DNA of 64,000 nucleotides from Taxillus chinensis. Lineage: Eukaryota > Streptophyta > Magnoliopsida > Santalales > Loranthaceae. The DNA lies in assembly GCA_023512835.1 (NCBI GenBank), contig CM042090.1, forward strand, positions 7,045,843-7,109,842. Direction: 5' to 3'. Under the pieces are notes generated by a model. The model saw nothing but the letters and a program-made list of their open reading frames with translations, did no database searches and was not told the DNA's origin. Shown here in pieces: positions 36,050-48,394 of the stretch. Each line of letters opens with the position of its first letter. Within the stretch, counting starts at the first letter, position 1. The position numbers and the translations under genes are program-made.

Positions 36050-37470
36050 TTATAATACCATAATTAAATAATTATGTATGTATATATTTTTAGGTGGCAA
36101 TGCCAACCATATAGTAATAAATACATATGAGGTGGTATAACTAACTATATAAAGAATATATGTGAGGTGGTAGAACCAACTATGTAAATAATATATATGA
36201 GGTAATAAAACCAAACATATAAATAATATATATGACGTGGTAAAACCGATTATGTATATAGTGTATATGAGGTGATAAAACCAAACATATAGATATTATA
36301 TTATAAATAATAAATAACTTTACAATCTTGAATATTACTTTTCGTAAAGTCTTGATGCTTAGTAAGTACCGAAAACAAAAGATGATTTAAGTAAAGTATT
36401 TGAGGTGGTAAGAGAGCTTGAGGGAGTGTTCGTAGAAAGAATTTCGTTGTATGGCTTAAGGGAACTTGTGCATTAATAGGAGAGGCCAAACACTCCTTAT
36501 ATAGGGCAAGAATGGTAGGTGGTAGGTGAAAATTTTATCCTTAATACCTTATTTTATTCCCTAAATTTATCTTTTTCAATTCATTAATTTCTTATCCCCT
36601 TATTTTATACCACATGCCCCCTTTGTTCCTCTCATTTTAAATTTTTAGGATTTGTTTGACTTTGAAGATTCTTTTGATCATAAAAGTCATATGGGTGTAT
36701 TGTATACTCTTTTGACTATAACTTTATAGATTCTTAATTAAATTCAATAGACCCAATTAAGACATATTTCTAACTTAATTATCTACATTTAGAGACCAAT
36801 TTAAAGTCCATTGGACTTGCATATCCAAAGGTATTGGGTTTTGAAGTGAGACTGAAAAGTTTGGGTGTGCTACTAGAACTTTGTATGGTGTTTAAATTGT
36901 TTCTCCTAATGAGATGATCTAATGAGATTGAAAGTTTTACCAAAGTTAAGTAACTAAATGATGAACACGTTGGAAACATTTCAAGTTGTTTGGAGTTATA
37001 TAAAAAAGTTCTAAATTTTTGAAGATGACCACTAGAACTACACTAGTTTATCCTTTCTAAGCATAAGCTATTGTTATAGAGTATTAATAAAACATTTTCT
37101 ATTATTCTTTGACATGCTAAATTTAAATGGATGATATATTTTTACTAAATCAGTATGTATCCCTAAAATAATCTATTTAAAATAATTAATTAATACTATA
37201 ATTAATTAAAATAATTAACACAACCTTCGTATCATATATTAGTCTTTTCAGGTTATATATTTACTCGACGGCTTGATCTCATATTCTCACTACTTTTCTA
37301 TACTTATAATCCTCTTCCTATCTATAAATGTCATCACACCATTCATTTGATATTTATCAATAAAATTATTCCAACAATTATTTTTTCTTAACGACTAGTT
37401 ACTATTCTAACAGCTAGTTTACTTTGACAACTATTTTTCTGTTTTTTTAATAAGGTACTTCAAAAAGTTT
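36050..37470 (-). mobile_element. Reversed, degraded partial copy of family A
   Basis: 36110-36530 is the reverse complement of about 6770-7180 with clear similarity, including TATA (CCTTATATAG, 36495-36504), the GTGCATTAATAGGAGAGGC stretch and the GAGGTGGT..AACCAA tandem repeat in about five units. 37380-37420 (CGACTAGTTACTATTCTAAC) matches the reverse of about 5565-5600. The 3' end of the LTR is missing and the right end is unclear. Confidence 0.75.
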
Positions 37471-37479
37471 TATTATTAT

Positions 37480-37574
37480 CATAACACATATATATTGATT
37501 TTTATTTTATTAAAAATTCTGAGTTTTACAATAACAGCCCTGGGTGATAGTCCTATTACACCTTTCCTTCCCTA

Positions 37575-37605
<31 letters not shown>

Positions 37606-38152
37606 CCTATTTTACTATATTTGTCTTTGTTTTTAATAACTCCCAACTCTCTTTTTATGCTTATATGTATACACATCAAATTAAAACTAAATAATAAGCA
37701 AAATTCATAATAAAATTATATCAAATTAATATCTAATTCATCAAACCTCCAATCAACACTAAAATTACTAAAATACTCTCCTAAGGTGGTTTCGATCTTT
37801 AAATTAGATCAAATTACAGTCAAAATGCTTATAAGTTTGGTCACGTCAATAATTAGATAATTGCAATTACATCCAATGACTGTCTAATGGATTATTTTAG
37901 GTATGAGGCTTTACGGTTAACATACCAGAAATTGATTGAAATTTGGAATAAGGTTCTTTTTTGGGATAATGTTGGAAATGAGCCAAAAATTGACTAAAAC
38001 TATATTAGAAATTTGGGAGAGTTAGGAATGATAGATTGTTAATATTTGAAAGGTGACAATTGATGTGAGTTTTTGATATTTATCCTTTTTAGGTTTAGGT
38101 TTGGGAATTGATGGGAATGTGTAGAGATTTGGAGAGTTGAATTTTTCTGGTA

Positions 38153-38189
<37 letters not shown>

Positions 38190-40750
38190 ATGGTTTGGTT
38201 TGATTTTTGGGTTTTAGATTGAAGAGGGAGAAAAAAGTGTAATGATTTTTTTTTTTGGATTTTTAGGAATGGAATCCATGAGAGGGAGAGAATTATGGGA
38301 GAGAAGAGTTGGTTTATTTATTTATTGTTTTGGGTTTTTTGAGAATTGGAAATGAGAGAGAGAGGAGAGGAATTTTTTTGTTTGGGTTTTGAGAATGAAA
38401 AAAAATACATGGAAGTGAATGAGGTTTAGAGTTTTGTACAGATTTGTATGAGAGAGTTAGTGGAAGAGAGAGAATGAGTGGAAATTTTTATTGGATTTTT
38501 GTAATTTACTTTATATATAATATATAATAATACATATAATAAGAGAGAATGAGTGAGAAGGGTAGAGATTATATAATATATAATAATATATATAATGAAA
38601 GTTTTTTTGTTTTACTTTATTTTTTATTTGTTATCCAACCAATTAAAAGCTATCACATGGAAGAGGGAGAGAGAGAGAGACAAGAGTGAGAAAAAGTGTT
38701 AGTATTAAAGTTTTTATTACTTTATTAGATAGTTTTTAACTGATATTTTTGGGTTCTGGGAGGCGTATAGGAATGATTTGGACGTCAACAATGTATGAAA
38801 AAGTTATTTTTGAACTCGGGATTTCATGACAAGTAATCCTATATCTTATTTTCTTGAAAATGATCTCATTTTCGTGCCAACTATGTATTGAGTTGTCCTA
38901 AATGCTTTAACTTTAAAAGGCTGATATTTGTTTTTTTTTTTCAAAAATAAGCCCCAAAAGTCATCAAAATTGCAAACTTCTTAGATTGGTGGTCACAGCT
39001 CTTTATTGACCTATAAAAAAAAATCTAAATTAAGAGTATGTGTCAACTCAGGCAAACTAGGGTCTAACAGGAGTCACCAACTTTCATCACCATTTTGTAT
39101 CCAGGCACTTGGGATGGGCCAAAATTAAACGTGATACAATGAAAATGATAGAGTCACCATCAACTATTTTTTTGAGGTGCACCTAGCTACTAAATTGGTC
39201 AACATTTTCATAAATAAATTCAGGAGTCAGTTAAATGTGGGGAATGATGAATACCCCTACAATGCTGTAAATTGGTATCTATCTTAGAAGTTTGAAAGTT
39301 TCTACTTTTTTATTTGATTGCTTGGTTTGCTTGTCTATGACTATGTGCTTGGCTTTTACTAATAATGTAGAATACATAATTTGTGGTAAAGTTTCGCTTG
39401 TTCTTAAGGGGGAGTAGCATTTACCACATCTTTGAAACCTTTAATATGGATCCAAGCCACTATGGGATAGACATTTATTTCCCTTCTCAAAATTTTTCTC
39501 GTCTCAAATGTAAGTCTACTCTTTTTGTGGCTCGGACAAAAAAATACGACATACTACCTTTTCTAATTTCTACATCATTTATTAAAGTTGGGTTAAAATA
39601 TATTGATTCTTAAAATGCAACAAGATAGTCCTCATTGATCCGGAATATTTGCCATGAAAAAAAAGCTACGGGACAATCCTAGACAATAAGGAAGCCGTAA
39701 ATTAAGACTTTATTATCTTTTGATTTTTCAAGGGAAAAGAGGAAAATACCTATTTGATTTTCTAAAAGTGACCCTCAACCTAAAAAGGTTTTTTTATTTA
39801 AAAATTTTATTAAAAAGGATTTTGAAAAAAGATGAAGAAGATCTTTGAAGAAGGAATTTTAAAGATACATTGGAGAAGGCTTTGAAAGGTTTTTTATTTA
39901 AATTGTTAGGTTTCTAATTTTTGGGTTTTTTTTAAATTTTTTTGGATTTTAGGACTTAGGGTTTTTAGTTTTTTATGTTTTTAAATTTAAAGGAAAGAGA
40001 TTTTTTGTTTTGTTTTTTCAGTTAATGTTTTTAAGATTTGGAAAAATCAAAAGTTTTAAGAAGGTAAAAAGGTTTTTAGAAATAGAAAAAGGAAAAGGTT
40101 TTATCTGAAAAAAAGTTCTTAAAGTTTTTAAGTGTTAAAAAGGGATTTAACAAGAAAAAGATATAAATTTTAAGTTTTTTTGTTTATTTATGAAAGAAAG
40201 ATTTTCTTGATTTTGATTTTTTTAATAGTTTTAAAAGCAAATTTTTAGAAAACAATTTCTCGAAAAAACATCTTCAGGTATGTTGGCATTTTAATTTGTT
40301 AGAAAACAAGTTTTTGGTTTTTAAGTCTTCTATTTTTTTATTTGTTTTGTTTTGTTTTTAAAAAAATAGTTTAAGATATTTCAAAGAAAAAATTTATTTT
40401 CTCTTTGTTTTGTTTTTCTTTATTTCCCCTTTTTCTAAGTTTTTGTGAAAAGACTAATTTTTTTTTAAACTTTTTGACAAAAACCAATTTTTAGAAAAAA
40501 AACGCTTCTTTATTATTTGTCAAGAGAGAGAAAAAACAAAAGACTCACAAAAGACAAAACAATGCCCATCTCTTTTTTTCTTTTTCTTTTTACTATTTTT
40601 GTTAGTTTTTTATAATTTTTACTGATTAGAGCATTGCCACTTGTGTTAGTTAAATTTATTTAACTATATTTATATTTAGTTTTGTGGATATAACTTTAGC
40701 TACGAACATTTCCAGTAGTGCAGTTTTAGCTTATTATATGTAAAAGAGTG
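37480..40750. other. Intergenic, low-complexity and repeat-derived
   Basis: Contains (AT)n at 37579-37606, a GA-rich stretch at 38157-38480, degenerate TTTTTAAG-type T-rich DNA at 39.8-40.6 kb resembling 4.8-5.4 kb, and sequence around 39050-39240 (GGAGTCACCAACTTTCATCA) that looks repeat-derived. A 76-codon plus ORF (39383-39613) has no recognisable family. No gene accepted. Confidence 0.45.
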
Positions 40751-40759
40751 GAACTAGTG

Positions 40760-42850
40760 TAGCAAACATAGATGCTAGAGAGTACAAGCAATTAGTTGGA
40801 AGCTTATTGTATTTGATAGCCACGAGACCTGATGTATTGTATAAAGTGGGACCAATTAATAGATACATGGAGAAACCAACCAAGATGAAACATTCGTAAT
40901 GAGCACATATTTGAGGATACTAAAGTTATTTAAAGAATGTGGCCATTAATACAATCGTTTTAACTATATTTGGGCCAATTTGAGGCCGAGGGGTTTAGAG
41001 TTTTTGGGAGTAAATTGAGGGTTACATAAAAGGGGTGAAAGGGAGTCTCATAGCTTTTGCAGATAATGACTATGCAAGGGATGTTGATGATTAAAGAAGT
41101 ACCTTTGAGTAAGTGTTTTTACAAGGAACAAGGTCTGTCTCATGGTCCTCTAAAAAGTAGCTTGTGGTGACCTTATTTACTAAAGAGGCTAAATTTATTG
41201 CAACAACCTCATGTGCATGTCTAGGGGTTTGGTTAAGAAGGATTCTTGAAAAGCTTGGTTATGCCCCGTGTTAGAATCGGGCATAGATAAAGGCCCGATT
41301 AAGTGTCACGATACTGTCCGTTTTGGGCTCGCCACATCGGTCCAAGAATATGTGTGTTTAATAATGATAGTCGTGACAGTTTATAGAAGTTTTACTGGCT
41401 TGAATTTTTTCATCTTGTCTTACATATAGTTTGCTTTAAACTTTGTGGCTTGTTTTAGTCCTTATTTTTTTTTTTTTTTTTCTTCCTTGTCCTGTAGCTT
41501 ATTTCTGGGGGTTTATTTTTTTTTTTTTTTTCCCCCCCCCCCCCCCCCCCGCGATGTGGGACAAACATCCCAACAATCTTCTCCTTTGTCACACATCGAC
41601 CGTATATCATAGGTTGGAGACACTCCTTTATATGAAATAATGGGTGTAATTTCTTGTGAACTCCTCCTCTGGGCACTTGTGCTCACCCTCTTTGTAAGGA
41701 GATCAAACCATGGTTTGCTCATTTCACATTTTGTAATAACTTGGGACGATATTAAAGTGACATCATAACTGGATACCGCCGGACCAACTTGGGGACACGC
41801 CGATTTTGTACGATCACACCACCTCGAGAAGTCACTTTCGATATCACGGATTTCCTAGGAACTAAAGTATTTAATGAGGATAACAATAGGACCAACTTTT
41901 GCAGATAATGACTATGCAAGGGATGTTGATGATTAAGAAGTCCTTGAGTAAGTGTTTTTACAAGGAACAAGGTCTGTCTCATGGTCCTCTAAAAGTAGCT
42001 TGTGGTGACCTTATTTCTAAGGGCTAATTTTTGCCAACCTCATGTGCATGTCTAGGGTTTTGGTTAAGAAGGATTCTTGAAAAGCTTGGTCATGCCCCGT
42101 AGTCGGGCATAATAAGGCCCGATCTTGTCCGTTTTGGGCTCGCCATATCGGTTCGCACGGCTTTAAAATGCGTCGTGACATTTAAAGTTTTCTTTCTTCT
42201 TGTATATGCTTTAACTTTCTTGTTCTTAGCGATGTGGGACAAACATCCACAATCTTCTCCTTTTCCACTCGACCGTTATCATAGTTGGAGACACTCCTAT
42301 CGGAATTTCTTATAACTCTCCCCCAGTCCACGCCTTGAGAAGATCAAACCGGTTCGTATTAAAGTGACATCATAACCGGATACCGCCGCACCTGGGACAC
42401 GCCGCCCCCCCCCCCCCCCCCCGAACACCCCCCCCCCCCCCCCCACCAACCACAAAAACCACCACCCCCCCCCCCCCCCCCCTTTACCAAGTCTTGTAGA
42501 CCCCCCCCATTATGTGATCCGACTCGTCCGCTTTTCACTCGCCGCACGGCTTTAACCGTCGTACTTTAAAGTTTTTTTTCTTATTTGTTTTAAGTCTTGA
42601 TATGGAAAAACATCCCAACACCCTGCACTACTATTTGTTGCGACAATAGTTTTGCTATTAAACTTTCAAGGAATTCAATTCTACATAGTCCAAGTAAACA
42701 TATCGATGTGAGGTTTTACTTATTAAGTGAGCTTGCTAGAGATAAAATTATTGAATTGGTGCACTATAGCACACAAGAACAAGTGGCTAATATCACGACT
42801 AACCTCTCAAGCCGAAGGTTTTCTTGAACCTGCAAGAGAAGTTTGGTATG
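40760..42850 (+). pseudogene. Copia pol fragment (RT end and RNase H), interrupted by an insert
   Basis: The left part encodes REYKQLVGSLLYLIATRPDV and, from about 41040, SLIAFADNDYARD, VSWSSKK, TSCACLGVWLRRILEKLGY, which are hallmark Copia RT/RNase H segments. The reading breaks at about 41263 and resumes at about 42620 with CTTICCDNSFAIKLS, SKHIDVRFYLL and QVANITTNL, the end of Copia RNase H. Frameshifts and stops are present and no LTR pair was found around it, so it is a dead fragment. Confidence 0.88.
41263..42620. repeat. Insert containing repeated, progressively decayed segments and poly-C runs
   Basis: Segment 1 starts at 41055 (TTTTGCAGATAATGACTATG), so it includes the Copia RNase H end plus a TRIM-like block (GGGCATAGATAAAGGCCCGA, GTCCGTTTTGGGCTCGCC, GATGTGGGACAAACATCC, GTGACATCATAACTGGATAC). 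Segment 2 starts at 41897 with the same 20 bases and runs in the same order but has lost many single bases and short stretches. Segment 3 (from about 42510) is shorter still. Long C runs occur at about 41533-41550 and 42404-42482. Confidence 0.8.
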
Positions 42851-42859
42851 CGTGTAATG

Positions 42860-44700
42860 TTTGAAATAAACTCAATGCGCTGGTGCAATTCAATTTAAGG
42901 GAAGATGTTCACTGGATATGTTAGTCATGTTTACTGTTTAGTTGTTAATAATGCCATATTTGTAGAATAATTTGTTATGATATGACAAATGTTGTTTTTG
43001 TAATTTATATTTGGAATTGATGTTTTAAAGAAGAAAAAAAATTCGGGCCTTTTTGAAATGCTGGGATGGGAGAGGTGGCATCGCAACGGGATGGAGGGCG
43101 CTGCGGGGAAGTAAAAACAAAAGCAACAGTCTTACAAAAGCAAAAACAACAACAAATATGTTCTCTATTTATTAAATTTAAAAGTAACTTGTTTTTAAAA
43201 TCAAAATTAAAAACCGTCATCATGCTGTTAACTTTTGTTATTACCGCGTTTGAACAACGCTGGCATCGTTCAAAGCACGGGCATAGCTTCGTATTTTTAT
43301 TGGCGTTTTGACAAACGCTGGGAAAAGAGATATACCTGCGTTTTTTTTCTCATCTATGCCGGTTTTGAAAATTCCGGCTAAGTCCTTTTTTTTGGTTAGT
43401 GAAGTTAAAATTAATTTAATGTGATGTTATATACTCTTCCTTTAAAATTTGATAAAAAAAATCGTGAATAATTATATGATGTCTATATTTTAGGGTACAC
43501 ACCTTAAAAACTAATTTATATGAGTATGCATAGCGGCAAACAAGAATCGTCCAATGAATGACTTTTCTTTGTTTGTTTGTTGTCTTTTTTTGTTTATGTT
43601 TTTTTTCTTTTCATAGGGGAATGATTGACGAAAGATGAGCTTTGAATTGAATCATGCAACTTGTGGAGTACACGAAAAAGCACGTGTGCTTTGGGACCGG
43701 GTCTTTACTCCTAATTAACATATAAATGATAATTTATATCGATTATAGAAATTTAAAACTATACGCGTATTAACAAACTAACATTAAACACATTAAATGT
43801 TTTTTTTTTTAAATTATACATATGTCATTAAATATTAATCACATATAATTATAAAATATTTTTAAATTACTTGTTTTAGTTAAAAAAATTATTAAATTAT
43901 AATTTTTAACTTCAAATTTTAAAAATAAAAAAATTAAAAATTATAATCTATTAATTTCTTTTATTAAAATACATATTTCAAAATCAATATTAATATTTAA
44001 TTATACATATACAATTTTAAAAAAACACAACGCTTATAAAGTTTTGGTTGAATATGATGGTGCCCGGTACTCTAAATTTTGCAAGGCCCACCTATCGTTG
44101 AAACGCGCGTGAGGCTGTTATGCGAATTGCACGAGCAAATCATTATGGCACCATGAATGTGCTAATGGGAGATCTGGGCAACGAAATGATCATTAATTTT
44201 GAAGGACATATTCCATACCTTCTGACCCATAGCCCGCCAAAGACCCTAGCTCGCCAATGAGTTCTTCTTTTTATTTATTTATTTATTTATTTTGGTCTTT
44301 TTGGTTGGTGAATGGATTTAACATTATTGAGGAACAATCGTGAAAGTGCCAATCCATTCCTTCTCTTTCAACATCTTCATTGGACCACGCTTCCATTTGC
44401 CCGAGTAAATGATTTTATGTCAGCATGTTGGCTGTGACTCATCAATTTTGTAAGAAGCTACATGTAAAAATAATAATAAATTTTATGTAAATTTATTCAA
44501 ATTAAATAATTTTTAATTGATTAGCATTATATTTAGAAAAACTAAAAAAAGAGAGTAAGTGTTGTTTGGGAAAAGCAAATTATGTTAGTCAAAACAAAAA
44601 TCTCAAGTAAAAAAATTGTTATATGTGATTTTTGAAATGCGTATAATCTATAAGTTACTTCCAAAATTTCAATTTAAAGGACCATACAAAAATATTAAGT
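42860..44700. other. Intergenic, no gene seen
   Basis: 43040-43390 has a locally GC-richer patch (GGATGGAGGGCGCTGCGGGG, AACGCTGGCATCGTTC) of unknown nature, possibly transposon-derived. The rest is AT-rich. Confidence 0.45.
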
Positions 44701-44714
44701 TATACATTCCAATA

Positions 44715-45355
44715 GGAACGGAACCAGAAAGTTCAGTTAAAGGGGAGAGGCAAAATATAAATTATATGACTCACATATAAATTGTGTTATCTAAAACTAC
44801 GATTATTACTATATAAATTTATAAGTAATGACATAAAAGCATAAAAACCTCAGCAAATCTTTCTATAACCAAGTCAGACAATATTTTAAAATTATTTAAT
44901 TTATTTATTACTATTGCAATTAACAACATGTTCATTATAAATATTTTATAATAGTAAATTATATTACTAATTAATTCTAATGGTAACTATATATATATAC
45001 ATTATTAAAATTTATGATAGTAAATCATATATATAACTAATTATTATATATATAGCAGTTAAAGCTATTTTTATTTGTATATTAAATTTCACTCATGCTT
45101 TTAAGCTCTACCTTCTTGAAAAATGGACAGTTACCTTCAGTTCAATTATTATTTTTAAATAAAATTTTAAAATGAAAAAATAAAGTATGATATTTTAAAA
45201 TAAAAATTAATAAAGCTTTTATGGATTATTAAAGAAGGTTTGAAAATGGCTTGAGTCATGGACAGTCAAACTAAATCTTTAATTGATTATTTCTTGTTCG
45301 TGAAATTAATCATATTATATGTTTGTTTGAATAATGACTTCTATATACACATAGC

Positions 45356-45387
<32 letters not shown>

Positions 45388-45445
45388 AATGTTTTAAAAT
45401 TTTAAGGGGAGGCCATGGCCCCGGCCGCCCCCCTAATTTTGTTCC
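44715..45445. mobile_element. 731-bp element with 12-bp flanking direct repeat
   Basis: It starts GGAACGGAACCAG and ends ATTTTGTTCC (5-bp terminal inversion GGAAC/GTTCC). TACATTCCAATA flanks it on both sides (44703-44714 and 45446-45457). Inside, near one end, GGGGAGGCCATGGCCCCGGC is followed by a C run. A related copy in opposite orientation lies at 47.46-48.39 kb. The class is uncertain; the duplication length is long for a hAT element. Confidence 0.65.
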
Positions 45446-45457
45446 TACATTCCAATA

Positions 45458-47454
45458 TTGTCAAATATGGCAACAAGATGAATATTTTATATTAGTTTTT
45501 ATCTAATAACATAATGTATCAAACACAATAATATTTAAAAAATTATATTCAACTCACCTTTAATGAAGAACAAAAGTGGGTAGAAGTAAGAAAAATTAAT
45601 AAAACTGAACTGAATATTTCTAAAGCTTCTACCAAACAAACATCAAACAAACTACATGTTGACATCAATATGCTTATCCCCACAACAAAAATCAAACAAA
45701 CAATAATGATAAATTTATTTAGCTTCAAGGTGAATCTAGTGAAAACTATGATTTGGATTTTAATTATTCTATAAATGGTCATCATGTGATTTAATTACCA
45801 AAAAATGGTCACAAATTGAATTTAAATACACCATAAAAATCTGAAAAAAAAAAAAAAAATTAAAAAATAAATACCCCCAAAAGAAAAACTCATGTCTTGT
45901 TCATGTAATATATATTGTTTCTTTACATAAAAATGCTATTAAAGCTATTAATATTGAAAATGATAATATCTCCACAAGTAACAACATCACGCACAAAATG
46001 ATAATGACTATTTGTGAAAAATATATTGAATCTGTCACGTCCTAATTTTCCTTTATCATGGAAATGGGGAGTGATTACTAATGCCTGTACCTGAAATGTT
46101 AAAGGATAGACGTAAAACACCTTGAAAGTACTTAGCCCAACATGGGTGCACATATAATTCCACAATCACGTCCAGATGTGTACGAACGATCATAACATCA
46201 TTTACAACGCCATAAATAAAATACATCACATTCAAACTTATTCGGGAAAACTCCCATTTCACAATCTCATCGTTAAATTGCAAATCAACTTCTAAATATT
46301 GTTATTATAATTGTCAATCTCTAGACAATAAAGACATAATGAATAAAATAAAATAAATGTGGCTGGCATGCCAAAGAAGTATATGTTAAGGGGTTCTTTG
46401 AACCATAATTTGATTTCAAATAAAGGAGTATTATATGTAAATAATCATGATTTTACCTTTATTTTGATATAATTGATTGATTAATGAACTAACCCCTTAA
46501 CAAAGTGAATGTAGAGCCTTTTGTATTGTTTGTGTTGTTTTTGAATAAAGAATAGACTGAATACAAGGTTCAACGAAAGAAGAGAGGAGTGAAGAATAAT
46601 TTGCAGAGAATGGTCGATTGAAATTTAGAATGACCATGAAGATTTTAAATGACCAAATCAATCAACTACACTCCCGGGAACTTATGGTCATTTGAAATGT
46701 TGAAGATGGTTGACTGAATTTCAGTCGACCAAATTGAATGACCACACATAGTTTCTACATGATGTGCACTGCAGTTTAGTGAGACTCTACACATGCCACC
46801 TTTACAGCTCATAACTCTTCATTAAAGGATCAAACGACTATTTTTCAATCACGTTGAGTGGGAAACGAGTTTCAAATAATGGAGTGAACGGTTATTGGCG
46901 GTTGCATAGTCGGTTACCCTTGGGAATTAAACAAAAAGGGGAAATGATGTAACTTTTGGGGGATCGTTCATTTGAGAGAGAGAGAGAGAGAGAGGAAGCG
47001 TTTTGGTTTTCTAATGGCTAGAACATTTGTATTGTTCGGTACAATGGTAGCTTAAACCTCCATAGGAGTAGGATGGATATTGATGTAAATTTGTGATTTT
47101 CATTTCTTTTGGTATGTTAATTTGAATTTCCTTATTTATTTATCAAATCTCTTGAATATGCATGTTAGAATTAGGTTTGACCATCTTAATTCTTATTTAA
47201 GGTTTATCAATCATGGATTGAAAGAAGACGTTGATAATCGAATGTTGGGGGGGGGGCGGGCTCATAATAGCATGTTGGGCAAAGGAGGGACATACGTACA
47301 CAACTCCTTACCTCGATAGGCTTTGCTTACAAGTGTTTCTTAGGGTACCACTTCTTTAATGCATCAATAAATCAATTCTTGTATAGAAGCGGGAACTACC
47401 CGAGGAGGAGTTAGGTACTGGAAAAGCGAGAACCACTTAAAAGAAGAAATCGAG
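45458..47454. other. Intergenic with an LTR fragment
   Basis: Apart from the LTR fragment from 46033, it is AT-rich. 46.6-46.75 kb repeats GTCGACTGAA/AGTCGACCAA-like words, and a GA run lies at 46975-46995. No gene supported. Confidence 0.45.
46033..46290 (-). mobile_element. Fragment of a Ty3/Gypsy-like LTR (3' end)
   Basis: TGTCACGTCCTAATTTTCC at 46033 matches the reversed LTR end (TGTCACGCCCCGG at 9825, TGTCACGCCCTG at 52406), followed by TGCCTGTACCTGAAA as in a reversed LTR. The rest of the LTR is not visible, so the right edge is approximate. Confidence 0.5.
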
Positions 47455-48394
47455 TGAAAAAATGGGGGGGGGGGGAGGCTCTCAACCACCCCTTAATTTT
47501 TTTTAAATAAATAAATAAATAAATATTAAAAATATGAATATTAATATTAATTATATATATATTATATAATTGTAATTAAAATTAATTAGTAATGTAATTT
47601 ATTGTCTCATAATATTTATAATGAATATATTTTTAATTCTAATAGTGATAAATAAATTATATGATTTAAAAAAATTATCTGACTTGATGAGCTTTTTATG
47701 ATTTTATGTCATTACTTGAAACTTAAATAGTACTAATTAGGGGTGAAAACGGTTCAGTTTAGGTCAGTTTGAGCTATTTTTCAAACCAAATTATTATTTT
47801 TCAGTTTGGACAAAATTAAATCAAACTAAACTTGTTGCTTGGACCAAACCAACTTGAACTAATTTGATTTGGTTTGAATCAGTTCGATTTGAACCAACAG
47901 TTTGAAAAATTATCAATTTGGATCGGTTTGAGTTGGTTTGGTTCATCATTTTTTGAGTTCTTGAAAATTAAAATGATGTAAAAAAAATAGTATGCAAACA
48001 CATCAATACTAATATATATTAAATTTATAATTCAAAAAATCTCAAAATTGAATAATATAATTCACAAACATAACATATCAAATATTAACAATCAATCTTA
48101 AATAAATAAATTCAAAATAAATAAATAAATGATAATATTATTTGGTTTAGTTTAAACCATAATTTTGAAATTCCAAATCAAATCAAATCGGTATATTATT
48201 CAGCTTCAAACCAAACCAAGTCAATTTTATTTGGTTTTGACAATTTGATAAATTGACAATTTTGGCGGGTCAGTTTGGACGATTTCTCAGTTTAGATGTT
48301 CACGCCTAGTGCTAATCATGGTTTTATACAATAGTTTATAAGTATGAGTTATACATTTTGTATCCCCCTAATGGAACTTTTTGGATTCGTCCCT
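47455..48394. mobile_element. Second, inverted copy of the 44.7-kb element, carrying a hAT-like insertion
   Basis: Outside the insertion, 47500-47730 is the reverse complement of about 44800-45030 with clear similarity (AATTAGTAATGTAATTTA, TCTGACTTGATGAGC, TTTTATGTCATTACTT), and the end TTTTTGGATTCGTCCC corresponds to the start of the other copy. Ends are approximate. Confidence 0.7.
47738..48308. mobile_element. 571-bp non-autonomous hAT-like element
   Basis: Ends TAGGGGTGAAAACGG and (reversed) TAGGCGTGAACATC form short inverted termini. Flanks GTACTAAT (47730-47737) and GTGCTAAT (48309-48316) are an 8-bp duplication with one mismatch, the hAT length. The interior has GGTTCAGTTT / TTTGGTTTGA words and no ORF. 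Confidence 0.8.

Noticed and set aside
42359..42547. Gly-rich ORF
   Set aside because: Translation of poly-C/poly-G runs that may be assembly errors.
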